DNA from: Bacillota bacterium
GTDB lineage: Bacteria > Bacillota > Sulfobacillia > RBS10-35
Direction: 5' to 3'
NCBI GenBank assembly: GCA_029960865.1
Contig: JASBVX010000008.1
Coordinates: forward strand, 1 to 15,769
Length of the DNA stretch: 15,769 nucleotides
The notes under the pieces are model-generated. The model searched no databases. It had not been told where the DNA came from and saw nothing but the letters and a program-made list of their open reading frames with translations. Positions within the stretch are counted from its first letter, which is position 1. Each line of letters starts with the position of its first letter. A program made the position numbers and the translations under genes. This document shows positions 1-5,502 of this stretch, piece after piece.

Positions 1-7
1 GCCACAT
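1..7 (-). CDS. Start of a divergent gene, cut by the window edge
   Basis: On the minus strand an ATG (plus positions 5-7) follows a strong ribosome binding site at a normal distance. Only Met-Trp and one further base lie inside the window, so nothing can be said about the product. The gene would be transcribed away from the iron-sulfur carrier gene at 195, which makes 25-194 a shared upstream region. The call rests only on the quality of the start signal. Confidence 0.5.
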
Positions 8-13
8 GCCTAT

Positions 14-23
14 CTCCTCCTTT
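14..23 (-). promoter_or_regulatory. Ribosome binding site of the divergent gene
   Basis: The minus strand reads AAAGGAGGAG, then six bases, then ATG. This is close to a perfect Shine-Dalgarno sequence and is the main evidence that a gene leaves the window on the left. Confidence 0.55.
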
Positions 24-194
24 CTTCAGCGGTGGCCCACCGCCAGGGTCGCCGGCCTGATGGTGAGGGCGAGCCGAATCCGGTTCAAGAGCATCGCCAC
101 GGAAAGTTTGTGGTGAGAAGCCTTGGTGAGAGGATTGCTATGGAAACGAGGGGCCGGTTGCGATAGGTTAAGAGACAGAAGGAGGGGATGGCGG

Positions 195-515
195 ATGGCC
201 CTGGAGATCACCAAGCCCGCCCTGGAGCAACTGAAGGAACTCTGGCAGAAAGAAGTGGATCCCAAGCCCTACCTGCGCATTTTGGTTCAGCATCGGTGCA
301 ATTGCGGCAACGTCCATTTCGGCATGGGCTGGGACGAGCGCCAGGAGGAGGATCAGGTCCTGGAAATGGAGGGGCTGCCCATTGCGGTGGATCCTGAGAC
401 CTATCCGTTCCTGGATGATGCCCAGGTGGACTGGCTGGACGACGGCCTCCGGCAAGGGTTTGTCATGAGACGCCCTTCCAGCGGCGGCGGCTGCGGCTGC
501 GGTGGCCACGGCTAA
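195..515 (+). CDS. A-type iron-sulfur carrier, IscA/HesB-like
   Basis: The protein has 106 residues, the usual size for A-type carriers, which bind iron or an Fe-S cluster in the cytoplasm and help deliver clusters to target enzymes. The family's cysteine pattern is visible: Cys35 in HRCNCG near the end of the first half, and Cys100 and Cys102 in a C-terminal GGCGCGG tail, almost the positions known in E. coli IscA. Cys37 is an extra cysteine. The N-terminus (MALEITKPALEQL) also fits the family. The ATG at 195 was chosen because AAGGAGGGG (179-187) stands seven bases upstream; the reading frame is open further back to 123, but that part has no family similarity or ribosome binding site. The gene overlaps the next small gene by 14 bases. 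No suf or isc partner genes are in view, so the target is unknown. Confidence 0.88.
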   Translation: MALEITKPALEQLKELWQKEVDPKPYLRILVQHRCNCGNVHFGMGWDERQEEDQVLEMEGLPIAVDPETYPFLDDAQVDWLDDGLRQGFVMRRPSSGGGCGCGGHG

Positions 516-726
516 GGGCACACCGGAGGAAAACCAGGAAAAGAAAGGCCAAGGACGCACGTTCGATGCTGGGCTCCTTGGCCTTTTGATCATGCTGGCA
601 GGGGCCGGCGTCGTGTGGAAGGCGCCGGTCCTGGCCCAGCTATTTCATACGTCGCCGTCCCTCTTTCTTGCGGCTGGCCTTCTTCTCGCCGCCTTCGGTC
701 TTTCGGTGCAGCGCCACCGCTCCTGA
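502..726 (+). CDS. Small two-helix membrane protein, unknown function
   Basis: This frame encodes 74 residues. The N-terminus is hydrophilic and rich in Lys/Glu (about residues 4-18), followed by two hydrophobic segments at about residues 23-45 and 50-68 and a short basic tail ending QRHRS. I do not recognise a family. The GTG at 502 lies inside the end of the iron-sulfur carrier gene, whose stop is at 513-515. There is no clear Shine-Dalgarno sequence before it, so translation would have to be coupled to the upstream gene. A later in-frame ATG (592) would remove most of the first helix. The clean two-helix pattern and the tight packing argue for a real gene; the weak start signal argues against it. 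Confidence 0.55.
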   Translation: MATAKGTPEENQEKKGQGRTFDAGLLGLLIMLAGAGVVWKAPVLAQLFHTSPSLFLAAGLLLAAFGLSVQRHRS

Positions 727-735
727 TCCCAAGGA

Positions 736-766
736 TCTTTCGTCCCCCGAAAGAACCCCCTATAAT
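736..766 (+). promoter_or_regulatory. Candidate promoter with overlapping hairpin before the ABC genes
   Basis: A perfect TATAAT stands at 761-766, 28 bases before the ABC transporter start. The -35 region 17 bases upstream (738-743, TTTCGT) is a poor match to TTGACA. It falls inside a 7-bp inverted repeat, TCTTTCG (736-742) and CGAAAGA (748-754), with a five-base loop. A perfect -10 box with a poor -35 box under a dyad is the layout expected for a regulated promoter, but no regulator is identifiable here. Confidence 0.45.
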
Positions 767-794
767 GGGAGAAGATCCAGGCAGGAGGTGGCCG

Positions 795-2543
795 ATGAAT
801 CCCCTCTGGCGGATGCTTTCTTACATGAAACCCCACCGGGGCTATCTGGCCGTGGCGCTGGGCGCCCTTTTGGTAGCCACCGCCATGGACCTGGCGGCCC
901 CCACCGTGACCCGCTACGCGGTGGATTTTGTGCTGGGTGCCCAGCATTACCAGTGGCTAGGGTGGTTTGCCGCCGCCCTCCTGGCCATTGCCGGCATCAA
1001 GGGGACCTTTTGGTTTTTCCAGCGCTATGCCATGGCTTACCTTTCCCAGCGGGTGATCTTCGATGTGCGGGAAGATCTCTACGCCCAGTTGCAGCGCCTT
1101 TCCTTCCGCTTCTACGATCGGGCCCAGACCGGCCAGCTCATGAGCCGGGTAGCCCAGGACGTGGAGCTTTTGCGGCGTTTCATCGGCTTTGGCCTTTTGA
1201 TGCTGGTGAGCCAGGGGCTCCTTTTTGCGGCGGTGCTCACCTACCTTTTCATCTTGGATCCTCTTTTGACCCTTCTGGTTCTCCCGGTGATCCCTCTTTT
1301 GCTTTTGAACATCTGGCATTTCAACCGCACCGTCAGGCCCAAGTACCAAGAGATCCAACAGCGCCAGGCCGACATTACGGCGGTCCTGCAGGAGAATGTG
1401 GCAGGTGTGCGGGTGGTGCGGGCCTTTACGGCGGAGGACTACGAAATCGCCAAGTTCGATCGGGTGAACGGGGCCTACCTGGATAAAAACCTGGAGGCTG
1501 CCCGTCTGCGGGCGTTCTGGTTTCCCTTGATGAGCCTGACGGCCGATCTGGGGGTGGCCGTGGTGCTGGCCCTGGGGGGCTGGCAGGTGGCCCGGGGGGC
1601 CATCAGCCTCGGGTCCTTTGTGGCCTTCCTGCAGCTCTTGGGGATGCTTTTCATGCCGCTTCGCCAGATGGGCTGGCTGGTGAACATGGGGTCCCGGGCG
1701 GTGGCGGCAGGAGTGAGGATCTTCCAGCTGATGGACGAAAAGGCCGATGTGACGGAAAAACCGGGAGCCCGACCCCTTCCCTCCCTCCGAGGCGAGGTGC
1801 ACTTCGACGGGGTTTACTTTCGTTACCATGCCGATAACCCCTGGGCTCTTGAAGGGATCGATTTCACCGTCCGGCCGGGGGAGACGGTGGCCTTATTGGG
1901 AGCGACCGGATCGGGGAAGACCAGCATTTTGCAGCTCATCCCCCGTTTTTACGACGTGGACCGGGGGGCGGTCCGGGTGGACGGGCTGGATGTGCGGGAT
2001 GTGAAGCTGGAGGACCTGCGGGGCCATATCGGCATCGTGCCCCAGGAGACCTTCCTTTTCTCTGCCACCATCGGGGAAAACATCGGTTACGGCCGGCCGG
2101 GAGCCAGCCGGGAGGAGATCGTGGCGGCGGCCAAGGCGGCTCAGATCCACGATTTCATCCTGTCCCTTCCCCAGGGGTATGACACGGTGGTGGGGGAGCG
2201 GGGGATCGGCCTTTCCGGAGGGCAAAAACAACGGGTGGCCATCGCCCGGGCCCTCCTTTTGGATCCGGCCATTTTGCTTCTGGATGAAGCGACTTCCAGC
2301 GTGGATGCGGAAACGGAAGCCCTCATCCGGCAGGCCCTACGGAGGCTCATGGAGGGCCGCACGGCCTTCGTGGTGGCCCATCGCCTCTCCACGGTCCTCA
2401 TGGCCGATCGGATTCTGGTCCTGGACCAGGGCCGCATCGTGCAGGAAGGGACCCATGAGGAGCTCATGGCCCGCCCGGGCCTTTACCGGGATATCGTGCG
2501 GCTCCAGATGCAAGAAGGCCAGGCCCAGGCAGGAGGCATGTGA
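795..2543 (+). CDS. ABC transporter half-subunit 1, exporter type (membrane + ATPase domains)
   Basis: The product has 582 residues, with an N-terminal membrane domain of about six helices (residues about 15-310) and a C-terminal ATPase domain. The ATPase motifs are all intact: Walker A GATGSGKT (369-376, Lys375), Q-loop PQETFLFSAT, signature LSGGQKQR (from 473), Walker B ending in Asp497-Glu498 (LLLDEATSS) and the switch His529 in VVAHRLST. This is the MsbA/LmrA/YfiB-like exporter group; the substrate (lipid, drug or peptide) cannot be read from sequence. The ATG at 795 was chosen because AGGAGGT (783-789) stands five bases before it; the frame is open back to 615, but the extension lacks similarity and crosses the TATAAT box. 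The second half-transporter begins three bases after the stop, so the two probably form a heterodimer. Confidence 0.9.
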   Translation: MNPLWRMLSYMKPHRGYLAVALGALLVATAMDLAAPTVTRYAVDFVLGAQHYQWLGWFAAALLAIAGIKGTFWFFQRYAMAYLSQRVIFDVREDLYAQLQRLSFRFYDRAQTGQLMSRVAQDVELLRRFIGFGLLMLVSQGLLFAAVLTYLFILDPLLTLLVLPVIPLLLLNIWHFNRTVRPKYQEIQQRQADITAVLQENVAGVRVVRAFTAEDYEIAKFDRVNGAYLDKNLEAARLRAFWFPLMSLTADLGVAVVLALGGWQVARGAISLGSFVAFLQLLGMLFMPLRQMGWLVNMGSRAVAAGVRIFQLMDEKADVTEKPGARPLPSLRGEVHFDGVYFRYHADNPWALEGIDFTVRPGETVALLGATGSGKTSILQLIPRFYDVDRGAVRVDGLDVRDVKLEDLRGHIGIVPQETFLFSATIGENIGYGRPGASREEIVAAAKAAQIHDFILSLPQGYDTVVGERGIGLSGGQKQRVAIARALLLDPAILLLDEATSSVDAETEALIRQALRRLMEGRTAFVVAHRLSTVLMADRILVLDQGRIVQEGTHEELMARPGLYRDIVRLQMQEGQAQAGGM

Positions 2544-2546
2544 GGT

Positions 2547-4373
2547 ATGTGGCAGCTGATGCAGCAAAGCGGGGAAAGGGCCCCCTTCAACTGGTCCACC
2601 TTTCGGCGCCTTTTGGGTTTTCTCGTCCCCTACAAGAGGCAGGTGGCGATGGCGGCAGCAGCGCTTCTCGTGGCTCAGGCCGCCTTGATGCTGGGCCCTT
2701 ATATCACGGCGCTGGCCATCGACAACTACCTGACGCCGGCCCTTGCCGCCCGGGAACAGGGGCTGGCCGTTCCGTCCGGGACGTTGGGGGGCCTCCTTAC
2801 GTTGGGGCTTCTCTACTGGGGCCTTTCCCTTCTTTCTTGGCTGGGAAACTACATCGAGATTTATTTCATGTCCTGGGCGGGGCAAAAGGCTATCTATGAA
2901 CTGCGGGATCGCATCTACCGCCACTTGCAGCGGCTCTCTTTCCGCTTTTTCGACCGGCAGCCTGCGGGGGTCATCATGTCCCGGGTTACCAATGACATCA
3001 ACACCATTGAGGAGATGCTGACCTCCAGCATCCTGACGGTCCTGGCCAGCGTCTTCAGCTTTACTTTCATCGTCGTCATCATGCTGAGCATGGACTGGAG
3101 GCTGGCCCTGGCTTCCTTCACGGTGCTGCCCTTTTTGATGGCGGCCATCTGGTATTTCAGCGAGCGGGTGCGGGCGGCCTACGACCGGGTGCGCAACACC
3201 ATTGCTCAGGTATATGCCAATCTGCAGGAGAGCATCTCCGGGATGAAGGTGACCCAATCCTTTCGCCGGGAGGCGGTGAACCAGGAGCGGTTTTCGGGGG
3301 TCAACGAGCGGAATTTCCAAGCCAACATGCAGGCGGAGAGCCTCAATGCCGTCTTCATGCCGGTGGTGGACCTCATCGGTGCCTTCGGGATGGCCATCAT
3401 CCTCTGGTACGGGGGGCGCCAGGTGATCGGCGGAGCCCTGGAGGTCGGGGTGCTGGTGGCCTTCTTGCAGTACATGGATCGTTTCTACCGGCCCATGCGG
3501 GAGATGGCCATGTTCTACAACCAGATGCAGGCGGCCATGGCGGCGGCCGATAAGGTGTTTGCGGTGCTGGATGAAGAGCCGGAGGTGAAGGATCCCGAGA
3601 TGCCCCTGGTGCTGCCGGAGGTTCGGGGGGACGTGGAGTTTGAGAACGTCCGCTTCGGTTACAAAGAGGGGGAGGAGGTCCTCCACGGCATCTCCTTCAA
3701 GGTGGAGGCGGGGCAGAAGGTGGCCCTGGTGGGCCATACGGGGGCCGGGAAATCCAGCATCATCAACCTGTTGGCCCGCTTCTACGATCCCTGGGAGGGC
3801 CGCATCCTCCTCGACGGCCATGATCTCCGGGAGTTTTCCCAGCGGGAGCTCCGCCGCCACATGGGGATCGTCCTCCAGGATACCTTCCTCTTCTCAGGGA
3901 CGGTGGCGGAGAACATCCGCTACGGGCGGCCCGAGGCTTCCATGGAGGAAGTGGTGGCGGCGGCCCAAGCGGTGGGGGCCCATGAGTTCATCGAGCGGCT
4001 CCCCCAGGGATACGACACGGTGGTCCACGAACGGGGAAGCCTTCTTTCCGTGGGTCAGCGGCAGCTGGTGGCCTTTGCCCGGGCCCTTCTCCGCGATCCA
4101 AGAGTCCTCATCCTGGACGAGGCCACCTCCAACATCGATGTGGCCACAGAGCTCCTGATCCAAAGGGCCCTCCAGACCCTTTTGCAGGGGAGGACCGCCT
4201 TCATCATCGCCCACCGCCTCTCCACCATCCGGGAAGCCGACCTCATCCTGGTGATGGAAAAGGGTCACCTGGTGGATATGGGGAGCCACCGGGAGCTTTT
4301 GGAGAGGCCCGGCCATTACCGCACCCTCCATGAAGCCCAGTTCAAGACGGCCAGCCTTCTGGCGGGCAACTGA
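2547..4373 (+). CDS. ABC transporter half-subunit 2, exporter type (membrane + ATPase domains)
   Basis: The product has 608 residues and the same plan as the preceding subunit: a six-helix membrane domain and a C-terminal ATPase. It has Walker A GHTGAGKSS (396-404, Lys402), Q-loop LQDTFLFSGT, Walker B ending in Asp524-Glu525 (LILDEATSN) and His556 in IIAHRLST. The signature is LSVGQRQ (from 500) instead of LSGGQ. A changed signature in one partner is common in heterodimeric exporters of the YfiB/YfiC and TM287/TM288 kind, and the lengths of the pair (582 and 608) resemble YfiB/YfiC. The catalytic glutamate is present in both subunits, so neither site looks dead from Walker B alone. AGGAGG (2531-2536), inside the end of the upstream gene, serves the ATG at 2547. 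Transport direction is inferred to be export; the substrate is unknown. Confidence 0.9.
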   Translation: MWQLMQQSGERAPFNWSTFRRLLGFLVPYKRQVAMAAAALLVAQAALMLGPYITALAIDNYLTPALAAREQGLAVPSGTLGGLLTLGLLYWGLSLLSWLGNYIEIYFMSWAGQKAIYELRDRIYRHLQRLSFRFFDRQPAGVIMSRVTNDINTIEEMLTSSILTVLASVFSFTFIVVIMLSMDWRLALASFTVLPFLMAAIWYFSERVRAAYDRVRNTIAQVYANLQESISGMKVTQSFRREAVNQERFSGVNERNFQANMQAESLNAVFMPVVDLIGAFGMAIILWYGGRQVIGGALEVGVLVAFLQYMDRFYRPMREMAMFYNQMQAAMAAADKVFAVLDEEPEVKDPEMPLVLPEVRGDVEFENVRFGYKEGEEVLHGISFKVEAGQKVALVGHTGAGKSSIINLLARFYDPWEGRILLDGHDLREFSQRELRRHMGIVLQDTFLFSGTVAENIRYGRPEASMEEVVAAAQAVGAHEFIERLPQGYDTVVHERGSLLSVGQRQLVAFARALLRDPRVLILDEATSNIDVATELLIQRALQTLLQGRTAFIIAHRLSTIREADLILVMEKGHLVDMGSHRELLERPGHYRTLHEAQFKTASLLAGN

Positions 4374-4616
4374 AAGCCAAGGCGATTTCTTCAGAGAAAA
4401 GCCTCTCCGGGCTTCGCGAACGGGGCCTCCTTGGCCGGGGCGCTGCTCCTTGTTTGGCCGGCTGCAGGATGCCCCAGGCGACGGGGAACGGGGAGGCTTC
4501 GCCGCTTCCGGAAGGGACGGCCGAGCCTTTCCTAAAAGATGCTGCCCGGAAGGTGAGCATCGATTCCCTTCGTAACCAGGGCAGGGATCGGGAACGCGCC
4601 GGCGAAGAAGGAGGAT
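4374..4616 (+). other. Non-coding gap before dprA with several possible hairpins
   Basis: No frame here has both a start signal and a plausible protein. A weak terminator-like hairpin is possible: GGGGC (4437-4441) and GCTCC (4445-4449), followed by TTGTTT. Further on, CTGCCC (4542-4547) can pair with GGGCAG (4579-4584), enclosing GAAGG (4549-4553) paired with CCTTC (4567-4571). A competing pairing joins CGATtCCC (4561-4568) to GGGATCG (4584-4590). I saw no T-box, cobalamin, RNase P or SRP RNA signature. No clear promoter for dprA was found. Confidence 0.4.
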
Positions 4617-5444
4617 GTGGTAAAATATGGCGTGAAGGAAAGGCTGCTGGCCTATCATGAGGGAGGCGTCTTCTTGCCGGCCCAATGGGCCGCCTTGAAG
4701 AAGAGATTTCCTGGCGGGCTTCCTTTTGAGAGGAAGCCCCCCTTCGATCCGGGGGAGAAAGGGATCCAGGTGCTGATCCCCGGTGAGCCTCGGTACCCTT
4801 CCGGCTTTTATGGCCTTGGCCATCTCTCCCTCCGGGAGTGGCCGCCGGGGCTTCTCCAGATGAAAGGAGAACTTTTGCCCGGGGAAAAGTACGTGACGCT
4901 GGTGGGGTCCCGCAGGAGCGATGCCAGCTCCCTGGACCGGGCTCGCCGATGGGCCCGGCGTCTGGCGGAGGAGGGATGGACAGTGGTGAGCGGCCTGGCC
5001 CGGGGAATCGACGGCGCTGCCCATGAGGGGGCCCTCCGGGGTGGGGGCCGGACGGTGGCCCTCTTGGGGAGCGGGCTGGGCTGCATCTATCCGCCGGAAC
5101 ATGAAGACCTGGCCCAAGCGATCGCGGCAAGGGGAGCCCTTTTGAGCGAATTTCCCTATGGAGCCCTACCCCGTCCTTACCACTTTCCCTTCCGCAACCG
5201 CCTCTTGGCGGCTTTTTCCCCTTTGACGGTCGTGCTCCAGGCGGGGGAGAAGAGCGGGGCCCTCCATACGGCGGAATATGCCGAGGCCCTGGGGTGGGGG
5301 GTGGCGGCTGTGCCGGGACCGGTGGAGGATCCCCTTTATGAAGGGAGCAACCGCTTGCTGCAGGAAGGCGCCCATGTGGTGACGTCGGTGGAGGATATCC
5401 TTTCTTTGTGGCGTTTCTATGAGGGAGAAGGGGAGAGAAGCTGA
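4617..5444 (+). CDS. dprA: DNA processing protein DprA (Smf)
   Basis: DprA binds incoming single-stranded DNA during natural transformation and loads RecA onto it; it is also conserved in species not known to be transformable. The 275-residue product shows the Rossmann-like DprA core: GSR at 97-99, VVSGLARGIDGAAH (His136), LLGSGLGCIYPPEH, LLSEFPYG, the FPFRNR motif (Arg193-Asn194-Arg195), SGALHTAEYA, and VPGPVEDPLYEGSNRLLQ. It is slightly shorter than the B. subtilis protein (about 297 residues), mainly at the N-terminus. The start is uncertain. AAGGAGG (4608-4614) lies only two bases before the GTG at 4617, unusually close, while the next in-frame GTG (4632) is 17 bases away. Its position directly before topA is the usual Bacillota arrangement. 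A separate promoter follows before topA. Confidence 0.92.
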   Translation: MVKYGVKERLLAYHEGGVFLPAQWAALKKRFPGGLPFERKPPFDPGEKGIQVLIPGEPRYPSGFYGLGHLSLREWPPGLLQMKGELLPGEKYVTLVGSRRSDASSLDRARRWARRLAEEGWTVVSGLARGIDGAAHEGALRGGGRTVALLGSGLGCIYPPEHEDLAQAIAARGALLSEFPYGALPRPYHFPFRNRLLAAFSPLTVVLQAGEKSGALHTAEYAEALGWGVAAVPGPVEDPLYEGSNRLLQEGAHVVTSVEDILSLWRFYEGEGERS

Positions 5445-5448
5445 AAAG

Positions 5449-5477
5449 TTGTTCCTTTTCTTCCGGGCGACTATAAT
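5449..5477 (+). promoter_or_regulatory. Sigma-A-type promoter of topA and downstream genes
   Basis: TTGTTC (5449-5454) and a perfect TATAAT (5472-5477) are separated by exactly 17 bases. The -10 box lies 25 bases before the topA start and the -35 box begins five bases after the dprA stop. This is the best promoter in the window. With no internal terminator visible until after hslU, it could serve topA, xerC, hslV and hslU. Confidence 0.7.
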
Positions 5478-5502
5478 GCCCTAGCGAAACGGAGAGGATC
5501 AG

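Noticed and set aside
615..794. N-terminal extension of the first ABC subunit
   Set aside because: It reads out of frame through the small membrane protein and across the TATAAT box, and the ATG at 795 has the strong ribosome binding site and the family-typical start.
2337..3860. 507-codon minus-strand frame across the second ABC gene
   Set aside because: Antisense shadow; composition dominated by His, Gln, Pro and Leu, as expected from the reverse of GC-rich coding sequence.
4374..4616. Known structured RNA (T-box, RNase P, SRP RNA, cobalamin riboswitch) before dprA
   Set aside because: Short similarities such as CCGGAAGG and GCCTCTCCGGGCT were seen, but the diagnostic conserved segments of these RNAs are absent.
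4621..4626. TAAAAT as a -10 box for dprA
   Set aside because: No -35-like hexamer at 16-18 bases upstream, and a transcript starting there would leave the first GTG and its ribosome binding site out.
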